Origin: CAVWUA01 sp963758025
Lineage (GTDB): Bacteria; Planctomycetota; Planctomycetia; Isosphaerales; Isosphaeraceae
Assembly: GCA_963758025.1 (NCBI GenBank)
Contig: CAVWUA010000003.1
Location: 372,001 to 436,000 of the forward strand
Length of the DNA stretch: 64,000 bases
Direction of reading: 5' to 3'
This document shows, piece after piece, positions 14,201 to 26,200 of this stretch. The translations under genes were made by a program, and so were the position numbers. A model generated the notes under the pieces. That model made no database searches and was not told the DNA's origin. It saw only the letters and a program-made list of their open reading frames with translations. The number at the start of each line of letters is the position of its first letter. Within the stretch, counting starts at the first letter, position 1.

Positions 14201-17200
14201 AAGGCGTCGATCCGGGCGATCCTGGAGACATATGACCTCGAATATGGCGATGTCATTTATGTCGATACTGGGACGTATGGCCTCACCGAGAACATCATCA
14301 TCGGCCATCAGGATTCCGGCGCGATCATCCGGGGACCGCAAGGGGACGGCCATGAGGCGCTTCTCGATCGCGGCAACCGCTCCAGCGGCAGCTACGTCTT
14401 CGAGCTGGACAACGCCGACGTCGTGACCATCGAAAACCTCCAGCTCACCGGTGCGTATTACGGCCTGTACCTCGACAACGGCTCCTCCCGGTTCACCCTG
14501 GCCCACGCCGACGTCTACGACAACAACCAGGCCGGTCTCTACATCAACGACGCCGCCAGCCAGTTCGCCACCGTCGCCGATAGCCGGTTCCACGGCGACG
14601 CCGCCGACAGCAACCTCAACCAGGACTACGGCATCTACTCCCGGGGCCTCGACCCCACCATCCTCCGCAACGAGGCCTACCACACCAACGGCTCCGCCAA
14701 CTACGGCCTCTATCTCGACAACGTCGGCACCAGCGTCACCGTGCAGGAGAACCGCGTTTACCAGAACTCCCAGATCGGCCTCTACGTCCGCGCCGACGAC
14801 TTCCGCGTCTCGGGCAACGCCGCGCACGACAACAACATCGGCTTCCAGCTCCGCGACAACAACGCCACGCTCCCGGCGCGGGCGTACGCCAACCTGGCCG
14901 TCGGCAACAGCACCGGCTTCCAGTTCTACGGCTACGGCCTCTACTCCGACAACACTGCCGAGGAGAACGGCACCGGCTTCTACCTCACCGGCGAGGTGGT
15001 GGGGCAGAACCTCACGGCGCGGCACAACGACACCGGCATCCAGGTCGATGGGGCGACGCTGCTGGACAGCCACGCCGAGGCCAATCTCGGCACCGGGATC
15101 TACGTCAGCTACTACAACGCGGCGAACGTGCTGCGGGGCAACGTCTCACACTCGAACGCGACGGGGATCGACGTTTACGGCACGAACTACGGCGACAACC
15201 TGCTCGAAAACAACCTGGTCTACAACAACAGCGACCGGGGGATCTTGCTGCGGAACCTGCACCAGAACAGCACGACGGCGACGACGACGTTGCGGAACAA
15301 CACGGTGTATGAGCCGCAGTCCGACGCGTTGCAGGTCAACGGGGGCAGCCGCAACGTGATCCTGTCGAACAACATTCTCTGGTCGGGGGCGTCGGGCCAC
15401 TACGCGTTGAACGTGGCCGACGACAGCCAGAACGGGTTCGTCAGCGACTTCAACCTGCTGCACACGACCGGCGGGGCGTTGCTCGGTCACTGGCAGGCGG
15501 ACTTCGCGGGTCTGGCGGACTGGGCGTACGAGCTGGGCCTGGACACGCACAGCCAGAGCACCGACCCGCGGTTTGTGGATCCGGCGGGGGCGGACGGGGT
15601 GCTGGGCTACCAGGACGGGGCGGGGCTGTTGTTCGAGGGGTTCAACAACCGGGACCTCTCGGGCCCACCGGCGGTGACGGCGGTGGACCGGGTGGTGGAC
15701 GTGAACACGTACGACGGCTACCGGGGCTTGAGCAACGACAACCAGTCGTTCCGGTGGTCGGGGGAGTTGTACCTGCCGTCGGCGGGGACGTACACGTTCC
15801 AGGTGTATGCGTATGGCCCGCAGCGGCTGTACGTGGGGGATGAGACGACGCCGCTGGTGGACGACTGGACGAGCCCGTCGAACCAGGAGCAATCGGCGAC
15901 GTACGAGGCGACGTCGGCGGGTTGGGTGAGCCTGCGCTTCGAGGTGGCGGACGACGGTTACTACACGCAGCCACGTCTGAGCTGGACGCCGCCGGACGGT
16001 CTGCGACGTCCGTTGCGGGCGAGCGAGATCGTGGCGGCGTCGGGCGGTGGTTACGAGCTTCGGACGACGCTGCGACGGCTGGACATGGTCGCGACGACGG
16101 GGGCGGACGATGACTTCCACCTGCAATCGACGGTGGGGAGTTATCACGGCGGGACGTGGGGAGCGGACCCGCTCCAGTCCCCCGCCATCGACACGGGCAA
16201 TCCCGACGATCTCGTCCACGAGCAGAGTCCCTCGGCCGGCGCGCTGGCCGGGCAGGACGGCGGCCGGGTCAACCTCGGTGCCTACGGCAATACGAGCCAG
16301 GCGTCCCGATCCCCGTCCACGTTCATCCAGATCCTCTCGCCGAACGGCCTGGAGAAGTTGCAGCGGAACCTCGGCACGACGATCCAGTGGCGCAGCCAGG
16401 GGACCAGCGGCTACGTCGATATCGCCCTGAGCCTGGACGACGGCAAGACCTACACCACGATCGCCTCGGGCGAGATCGACGACGGCAATTTCTCGTGGAA
16501 CCCGACCACGACGACCCTTCAAGGACTGATCCGCATCTCCGACACCCTGGACCCGACCGTCTCGGACGTCTCCAACGCCACCTTCACGATCGGCCAGCGC
16601 GGGCACGTCTATTACGTCAACGATAGCGCGACGACCGGGGATGAATACACGACCGCCCCGGGCAGCAACGCCAACTCCGGCACAACGCCGGCCGACCCGA
16701 TGGCCTCGCTCAACGCCGTCCTGCGTGCCTATGACCTCGAACCGGGCGATATCATTTACGTGGACACGGGTCTTTATGATTTCGTGGCCAACGTGCGGAT
16801 CGGCCAGGACGACCAGGGCGTGACCTTCCAGGGGCCTGTCGGCGCGGGGCATGTCGCGTTTCTCGATCGCGGCAATCGCTCGACCGGCAGCTACGTCTTC
16901 GAGCTGGACAACGCTGATAACGTCACGATCCAGAATCTCCAGCTCACCGGTGCGTATTACGGCCTGTACCTCGACAACGGCTCCTCCCGGTTCACCCTGG
17001 CCCACGCCGACGTCTACGACAACAACCAGGCCGGTCTCTACATCAACGACGCCGCCAGCCAGTTCGCCACCGTCGCCGATAGCCGGTTCCACGGCGACGC
17101 TGCCGACAGCAACCTCAACCAGGACTACGGCATCTACTCCCGGGGCCTCGACCCCACCATCCTCCGCAACGAGGCCTACCACACCAACGGCTCCGCCAAC

Positions 17201-20200
17201 TACGGCATCTATCTCGACAACGTCGGCACCAGCGTCACCGTGCAGGAGAACCGCGTTTACCAGAACTCCCAGATCGGCCTCTACGTCCGCGCCGACGACT
17301 TCCGCGTCTCGGGCAACGCCGCGCACGACAACAACATCGGCTTCCAGCTCCGCGACAACAACGCCACGCTCCCGGCGCGGGCGTACGCCAACCTGGCCGT
17401 CGGCAACAGCACCGGCTTCCAGTTCTACGGCTACGGCCTCTACTCCGACAACCTTGCCGAGGAGAACGGCACCGGCTTCTACCTCACCGGCGAGGTGGTG
17501 GGGCAGAACCTCACGGCGCGGCACAACGACACCGGGATCCAGGTCGATGGGGCGACGCTGCTGGACAGCCACGCCGAGGCCAACCTCGGCACCGGGATCT
17601 ACGTCACGTACTACAACGCGGCGAACGTGCTGCGGGGCAACGTCTCGCACTCGAACGCGACGGGGATCGACGTTTACGGCACGAACTACGGCGACAACCT
17701 GCTCGAGAACAACCTGGTCTACAACAACAGCGACCGGGGGATCTTGCTGCGGAACCTGCACCAGAACAGCACGACGGCGACGACGACGTTGCGGAACAAC
17801 ACGGTGTATGAGCCGCAGTCCGACGCGTTGCAGGTCAACGGGGGCAGCCGCAACGTGATCCTGTCGAACAACATTCTCTGGTCGGGGGCGTCGGGCCACT
17901 ACGCGTTGAACGTGGCCGACGACAGCCAGAACGGGTTCGTCAGCGACTTCAACCTGCTGCACACGACCGGCGGGGCGTTGCTCGGTCACTGGCAGGCGGA
18001 CTTCGCGGGTCTGGCGGACTGGGCGTACGAGCTGGGCCTGGACACGCACAGCCAGAGCACCGACCCGCGGTTCGTGGATCCGGCGGGGTCGGACGGGGTG
18101 CTGGGGTACCAGGACGGGGCGGGGCTGTTGTTCGAGGGGTTCAACAACCGGGACCTCTCGGGCCCACCGGCGGTGACGGCGGTGGACCGGGTGGTGGACG
18201 TGAACACGTACGACGGCTACCGGGGCTTGAGCAACGACAACCAGTCGTTCCGGTGGTCGGGGGAGTTGTACCTGCCGTCGGCGGGGACGTACACGTTCCA
18301 GGTGTATGCGTATGGCCCGCAGCGGCTGTACGTGGGGGATGACACGACGCCGCTGGTGGACGACTGGACGAGCCCGTCGAACCAGGAGCAGTCGGCGACG
18401 TACGAGGCGACGTCGGCGGGGTGGGTGAGCCTGCGCTTCGAGGCGGCGGACGACGGTTACTACACGCAGCCACGTCTGAGCTGGACGCCGCCGGACGGTC
18501 TGCGACGTCCGTTGCGGGCGAATGAGATCGTGGCGGCGTCGGGCGGTGGTTACGAGCTTCGGACGACGCTGCGACGGCTGGACATGGTCGCGACGACGGG
18601 GGCGGACGATGACTTCCACCTGCAATCGACGGTGGGGAGTTACCACGGCGGGACGTGGGGAGCGGACCCGCTCCAGTCCCCCGCCATCGACACGGGCGAC
18701 CTCGCGTCGAACTACGCGGGCGAATCGGCCCCGAACGGCGGTCGCATCAACGTGGGGGCCTACGGCAACACGGACGAGGCCTCCCGCACGGCCCCCGTGT
18801 ACGTCCAGCTTCTGTCCTTCACGGGACGCGAGAAGATCCGCACGGGCCAGGCGTCGCTGATCCGCTGGCGCTCGTCGGGCGTGCCGGGGACGGTTGATAT
18901 CGAGTTGAGCACCGACGGCGGCGCGACCTTCACGACCATTTCCGCGAACGAGCCCAACGACGGCGTCTTCGCCTGGAACCCGACCACGACGACCCTCCAG
19001 GGGCTGATCCGCATTCACCCGTCCGCCGATGCCACGATCGAGGATGTCTCGCGTGACGTCTTCACCATCGGCGTGCCGGGCAAGACGTACTACGTCAACG
19101 ACGGCTCGCTCGCCGGGGACCAGTACACGACCGCCGTGGGGGACAACGCCCATTCCGGCACGACGCCCGCCGACCCGATGGCCTCGCTCAACGCCCTGCT
19201 GAACACCTACGACCTGAATCCGGGCGATGTGGTGTACGTGGACGTCGGCTCGTACGACCTGCCGACCAACGTGCGCATCCTGGCGGAGGATTCCGGCGTG
19301 ACGATCCTCGGCCCGACCAACGGCGGCCACGCCTCGCTGGACCGGGGCAATTACGGCGCGGGCCGCTACGGGGTCGAGGTGCAGTCGGCGCACGATGTGA
19401 CGATCAAGAACCTCTGGCTGACCGGCGGCGAGATCGGCCTCTACATCAACAATTCCAGCCGGGTGCTCGTGGCCGACTCGCGCGCCTTCGAGAACTCCAC
19501 GTACGGCTTCTACGTCGAGACCAACGTCACCGACGCGGTGATCCGCCACAACGTCGCGTACGGCACGACCGGCAACAGCAACACCGACCAGAACACCGGG
19601 TTCTACCTCCGCGGCGACCGCATGACCGTCGAGCAGAACACGGCGTACAAGGTCGGCAACCAGCTCGATTACGGCATCCGCATCGATAACGCCGACTCCC
19701 TCATCGCCCGAGACAACCTCACGTACAACAACCAGTACGGCCTGACGATCGACACCACGCAGGGCGAGGTCTATGGCAACGAGGCGAGGGCCAACAACCG
19801 GGGCATCTATGTCCGCGATAGCGACAGCGTCAACCGGACCCTCGTCCACGACAACTCCGCGCACGACAACGACGCCAACGGCATGGAGGTCTCGGACAAC
19901 GTCGAGTTCGTCAACAACCTCTCCTTCAGCAACAAGGGAGACGGCTATTATCAGAACGGCGGGAACTCGTACTTGCGCGATAATGTCGCGTATCTGAACG
20001 CCAACGGCATCCACGTTCTCGACGGGAACGTCCAGCACAACCGCTCGTTCGGGAACACCGGCGCGGGCATCCTCCGCGACGGCTATAACGCCGACGTCAC
20101 GATCGATGGCAACAGCGTGTACGGCAACAGCGTGGGGATCGAGCTGTCCAGCGTGCCCTACTCCTCGACGAGCGTGACCAGCAACATCGTGTACGACAAC

Positions 20201-23200
20201 GCCAACCAGGGCATCTATGCCCACAACATGCACCAGAATTCGGCCAACAGCCTCTCGATCGTCAATAACACGGTGGTTCACGACGTCGGCACGGCGATCC
20301 GGCTCGCCGACAACGGCAACGGCGTGGTGCTCGTGAACAACCTGATTTCGGTCAACGCGGGGCTGGGCATCGAGATCTCGGGGAACGTCAGCGGCCTGGT
20401 CAGCGACGCGAACAACGTCTATCTGGTCTTCTCGGGCGCATCGTTCGGCAAGTACCTCGGCAACGCCAATTCGGCCGATCTGGCCAGTTGGCGGAGCGTC
20501 TCGGGCCAGGATGCGCATAGCCAGTCCGCCGACCCGCTGTTCATCGATATCGATGGGGCCGACAACCTCTTCGGCTGGGAACAGCCCGACCCGACGAGCC
20601 AGTTCGCCGATTTCGGCAGCGACGACAATTTCCACATCCGCGGCGGCTCGCCGATGATCGACGCGGGGAACGACGAGTACGGCACCACCCGCGACGCCGA
20701 CAGTCGCCCTCGAATCGATGACCTCGGCACCCTGAACACCGGGCAGGGGGTCTATCGCTTCTACGATATCGGCGCCTACGAGTTCCAGGGGTCCAGCGCC
20801 GACGCCACGCCACCGACCATCGTGGGCCTCGCGCCGATCGGCATGACCGATGGCGTGCTCACCAACGCCCGGTTCAGCACCCTGATCCTCTCGTTCAGCG
20901 AGCCGCTCGACCCGGTCAGCGCCCAGAGCGTCCCGCTCTACCAGATCAAGGAAGCCGGGCCGGACGGCATGCTCGGCACGCTCGACGACATCCCCGTGGC
21001 GATCTCCAGCGCATCGTACACATTTGGCGGGATGACCGTCCGGCTGAACCTGGGCCAGACCTTGCCGCAGGGGCTCTACGAGCTGCGCGTGCTCGGCGAG
21101 AGCGGCAACGCGGTCGTGGATCTGGCCGGCAATCACCTCGATGGAGACGCCGACGACGTCGCGGGGGGCGACTTCGTGCGGAGCTTCCGGCTCGACCTGA
21201 CCCCGCCGACCGTCGAGGCAACCAGCCCGACCGGCAACCTCGGGACCGGTCCGTCGCAGCTCACCGTCCAGTTCAACGACGACCTCGGGCTGAATGTCGG
21301 GTCGATCACCGACCCGAGCCACTACAGCCTGATCGGCAGCATCGACGGCATCTTCGATAATGCCGACGACACCGACGAGTCGGCCCGGATCACCGGCGTG
21401 ACGTTCGACGCGGCCACCAGGACCGCCACGCTGACCCTCTCCGGCCCGCTGCCTCCCCGACACTATCAGCTCGTCATCAAGCCGGCGATCAAGGACCAGG
21501 CCGGAAACGCCCTGAACGGAGGCACCGCCCAGGTCCGCCGCTTCGACGTCGGCGTCCCCGAACTGGCCGCCATCGGCGACAAGTCGGTCGGTGAGTTGAC
21601 CCCGCTCCAGTTCACCGCGACGGCGACCGATCCCGACACGGCCCCCGCGAACCTGACGTTCAGCCTCGACGCCGGCGCCCGTCGGGCGCGACGATCAACC
21701 CGAGCACGGGGGTCTTCTCGTGGACCCCGACGGAAGGGCAGGGGCCTGGCACGTACACGCTCACTGTCCGGGTCACCGACAACGGTACACCGGCGTTGAG
21801 CGACTTCGAGACGATCACGGTCACCGTCGCCGAGGTCAACGCCGCGCCGGTCCTGGCTGCCATCGGCAACCAGACGGTGGACGAGGGGACGGCCCTGGCC
21901 TTCACCGCGACGGCGAGCGACCCGGACCTGCCGGCGAACACCTTGACGTTCAGCCTCGACGCGGGTGCTCCATCGGGCGCGACGATCGACCCGAACACCG
22001 GCGCGTTCACCTGGACCCCGACGGAAGGGCAGGGGCCTGGCTCGTACACGCTCACCGTCCGGGTCACCGACAACGGCACGCCCGCGTTGAGCGACTTCGA
22101 GACGATCACGGTCACCGTCGCCGAGGTCAACGCCGCGCCGGTCCTCGATGCCATCGGCGACCAGACGGTGGACGAGGGGACGGCCCTGACCTTCACCGCG
22201 ACGGCGAGCGACCCGGACCTGCCGGCGAACACGCTTGACGTTTAGCCTCGACGCGGGTGCCCCGTCGGGCGCGACGATCAACCCGAGCACCGGCGCGTTC
22301 TCGTGGACTCCCACCGAGGCGCAGGGGCCGGGAACCTACACGATCACCGTCCGGGTCACCGACGACGGCACGCCCGCATTGAGCGACTTCGAGACGATCA
22401 CCGTCACTGTCGCTGAGGTCAACGCCGCGCCGGTTCTCGATGCCATCGGCAACCAGACGGTGAACGAGGGGACGGCCCTGGCCTTTACCGCGACGGCGAG
22501 CGATCCGGATCAACCGGCGAATAGTCTGACCTTCAGTCTCGACCCCGGCGCTCCGTCGGGCGCGTCGATCAATCCGAGCACCGGCGCGTTCACCTGGACC
22601 CCGACGGAAGGGCAGGGGCCTGGCTCATTCACGATGACCGTTCGCGTCACCGACAACGGCTCCCCCGCGTTGAGTGATTCGGAGACGATCACCGTCACCG
22701 TCAACGAGGTCAACGCACCCCCGGTCCTGGCCGTTATCGGTGACAGGACGGTGAACGAGGGTGCCGCGCTGACCTTCACCGCGACGGCGAGCGATCCGGA
22801 TCAACCGGCGAACACCTTGACGTTTAGCCTCGACGCCGGCGCCCCGTCGGGTGCGTCGATCGACCCGAGCACCGGTGCGTTCTCGTGGACGCCCACCGAG
22901 GCACAGGGGCCGGGAACCTACACGATCACCGTCCGGGTCACCGACAACGGCACGCCCGCGTTGAGCGACTTCGAGACGATCACCGTCACCGTCAAGGAGG
23001 TCAATGCCCCACCCGTTCTGGATTCGATCGGTAACCAGACGGTGGACGAAGGGACGGCGCTGACGTTCACCGCGACGGCGAGCGACCCGGACCTGCCGGC
23101 GAACAGCCTGACCTTCAGCCTCGACGCCGGTGCCCCGTCGGGTGCATCGATCGACCCGAACACCGGCGCGTTCTCGTGGACGCCGACTGAGTCTCAAGGT

Positions 23201-26200
23201 CCGGGAACCTATTCCATCACGGTTCGGGTGACCGATACCGGCACGCCCGCGCAGAGCGACTTCGAGACGATCACCGTCACGGTGAACGAGGTCAACGCCC
23301 CGCCGGTCCTGGCGTCGCTCGGGGACAAGGCGATCCAGCAGGGGACGACCCTGCAGTTCACCGCGACGGCGAGCGATCCCGATCTGCCGGCCAACGGCTT
23401 GACCTTCGCGTTGGATGCCGGCGCACCCCTGGGCGCGGCGATCCACCCGACGACGGGGGTCTTCACCTGGACGCCCAGCGACGCGCAGGGTCCTGGGACG
23501 TACACGATCACGGTGCGGGTCACCGACAACGGCAGTCCGGGCCTGAGCGACACCGAGACGGTTCAGATCACGGTCACGCCGCGCAGTTCGACCAACAACC
23601 CGCCGGTTCTTGACGCGATCGGCGACCAGACGGTGAATGAAGGGGCGGCGCTGACGTTCACCGCGACGGCGAGCGACCCCGATGCTCCCGCGAACACGTT
23701 GAGCTTCAGTCTCGACCCGGCGCCCCGTCGGGCGCGTCGATCAATCCGAGCACGGGCGTCTTCACGTGGACCCCGACGGAGGCGCAGGGGCCTGGCTCAT
23801 TCACGATGACCGTTCGCGTGACCGACAACGGCTCTCCCGCGTTGAGCGATTCGGAGACGATCACAGTCACGGTGAACGAGGTCAACGCGTCCCCGGTCCT
23901 GGCTGCCATCGGCGACAAGACGGTGGACGAAGGCACGGCGCTGACCTTCACCGCGACGGCGAGCGATCCGGACCTGCCGGCGAACAGCTTGACCTTCAGC
24001 CTCGACGCGGGTGCCCCGGCGGGGGCGTCGATCGACCCAAGCACCGGCGCGTTCTCGTGGACGCCCACCGAGGCTCAGGGGCCGGGAACCTACACGATCA
24101 CCGTCCGCGTGACCGACGACGGCACGCCCGCGTTGAGCGATTCGGAAACGATCACGGTCACGGTGAATGAGGTCAACGCCCCGCCCGTTCTGGATCCGAT
24201 CGGCGACCAGACGGTGGACGAAGGGTGCGGCGCTGACGTTCACCGCGACGGCGAGCGATCCGGAACAAGCGGCGAACACGTTGACCTTCAGCCTCGACGC
24301 CGGTGCTCCGTCGGGCGCGTCGATCGACCCGAGCACCGGGGTCTTCTCCTGGACGCCCACCGAGGCGCAAGGACCGGGAACCTATTCCATCACGGTCCGT
24401 GTCACCGACACCGGCACGCCCGCGCAGAGCGACTTCGAGACGATCAACGTCACGGTGAATGAGGTCAACGCCCCGCCGGTTCTGGCGTCGCTCGGGGACA
24501 AGGCGATCCAGCAGGGGATGACCCTGCAGTTCACCGCGACGGCGAGCGATCCCGATCTGCCGGCCAACGGCCTGACCTTCGCGTTGGATGCCGGCGCGCC
24601 CCTGGGCGCGGCGATCCACCCGACGACGGGGGTCTTCACCTGGACGCCCAGCGACGCGCAGGGTCCTGGGACGTACACGATCACGGTGCGGGTCACCGAC
24701 AACGGCAGTCCGGGCCTGAGCGACACCGAGACGGTTCAGATCACGGTCACGCCGCGCAGTTCGACCAACAACCCGCCGGTCCTGGACGCGATCGGTGACC
24801 AGACGGTGGACGAAGGGACGGCGCTGACGTTCACCGCGACGGCGAGCGATCCCGACGTTCCCGCGAACACGTTTGACGCTTCAGCCTCGACCCGGGTGCC
24901 CCGACGGGTGCGTCGATCGACCCGAGCACGGGGGTCTTCTCGTGGACACCAACGGAAGGGCAGGGCCCGGGAACCTATGCCATCACGGTACGGATCACTG
25001 ACAACGGCACGCCGGCCTTGAGTGATTCGGAGACGATCACCGTCACGGTCGCCGAGGTCAACGCCGCGCCGGTCCTCGCCGTCATCGGCGACCAGACGGT
25101 GAACGAGGGGACGACGCTCTCGTTCACCGCGACCGCCAGTGACCCTGATCTGCCGGTGAATAGTCTGACATTCAGTCTCGATGCGGGTGCACCGTCCGGG
25201 GCCTCCATCAATGCCAGTACAGGTGTCTTTGCCTGGACACCGACGGAAGGGCAGGGTCCGGGAACCTACACCGTCACCGTCCGTGTTACCGACAATGGCA
25301 CGCCCGCGTTGAGTGACTTCGAGTCGATCACCGTCACGGTGAAGGAAGTCAATGCCGCGCCGGTCCTCGGTGCCATCGGTAATAAGATGGTGGACGAGGG
25401 GACGGCGCTTGCTTTCACCGCGACCGCGAGCGACCCGGATCAGCCCGCGAGCATGTTGACCTTCAGTCTCGATGCGGGTGCTCCATCGGGCGCGTCGATC
25501 GACCCGAACACCGGCGCGTTCACCTGGACTCCCACCGAGACACAAGGTCCGGGGGTCTATCCCATCACGGTCCGCGTGTCCGATGACTGGCTCTCCCGCG
25601 CTGAGTGCGGTGGAAACGATCACCGTCACCGTGAACGAGATCAACAAGGAGCCCGCGCTCGATCCCATCGGGGACAGGACCGTCAACGAAGGGGAGCCGC
25701 TCCTGCTCGTCGTTCATGCCAACGATCCGGACCGCCCTGCCAACACGCTGACGTTCAGCCTCGATTCCGGCGCACCGTCCGGGGCTTCCATCGACCCCAA
25801 CACGGGTGTCTTCTCCTGGACGCCGACGGAAGGGCAAGGACCCGGCTCGTACACGATCACCGTCCGCGTGACGGACGATGGCACGCCGGCCTTGAGTGAT
25901 TCGGAGACGATCACCGTCACGGTCGACGAGGTCAATGCGTCCCCGATCCTGGCCGCGATCAGCGACAAGATGGTGACCGAGGGGACGGCGCTCGCCTTCA
26001 CCGCGACGGCGAGCGATCCCGATCTGCCGGCGAACAGCCTGACCTTCAGCCTCGACGCGGGTGCTCCCGTCGGGCGCGTTGATCGACCCGAACACCGGTG
26101 CGTTCACCTGGACACCCACGGAGAGTCAGTCCCCGGGCACCTACCTTATCACGGTCCGCGCCACGGATAACGGACTTCCCCAACTGTCGGACGTGAAGAC

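Larger units (their letters stand above)
9285..20800 (+). repeat. Five parallel beta-helix modules, three carrying PA14-like and Kre9/KNH-like modules
   Basis: Modules open with the signature YYVNDG-TGDEYTTA-G-NANDGLTP followed by YDL-PGDVIYVDTGTY, near 9285, 11720, 14116, 16606 and 19081. Each continues into short NosD-like beta-helix turns (N-x-[AV]-x-x-N-x-x-GI-[LV]). Modules 2-4 carry a PA14-like domain (SFRWSG-, YTF-IYAYGPQRL, DDGYYTQPRL), and most end with a Kre9/KNH-like Ig fold beginning SPNGGEKL. Module 1 instead contains a carbohydrate-binding-like section (NAGFESGVSDW) near 10855-11330. PA14 and beta-helix folds commonly bind or process glycans; here binding is more likely, since no catalytic residues are evident. 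Confidence 0.75.

Noticed and set aside
15146..21463. Antisense open frame of 2,105 codons on the minus strand
   Set aside because: Same effect; it repeats exactly where the plus-strand modules repeat and has no independent domain.
1342..26066. Programmed ribosomal frameshifting in the giant gene
   Set aside because: Thirteen sites with both +1 and -1 type changes, no common slippery heptamer and no conserved downstream structure. Ordinary genes nearby show the same breaks.
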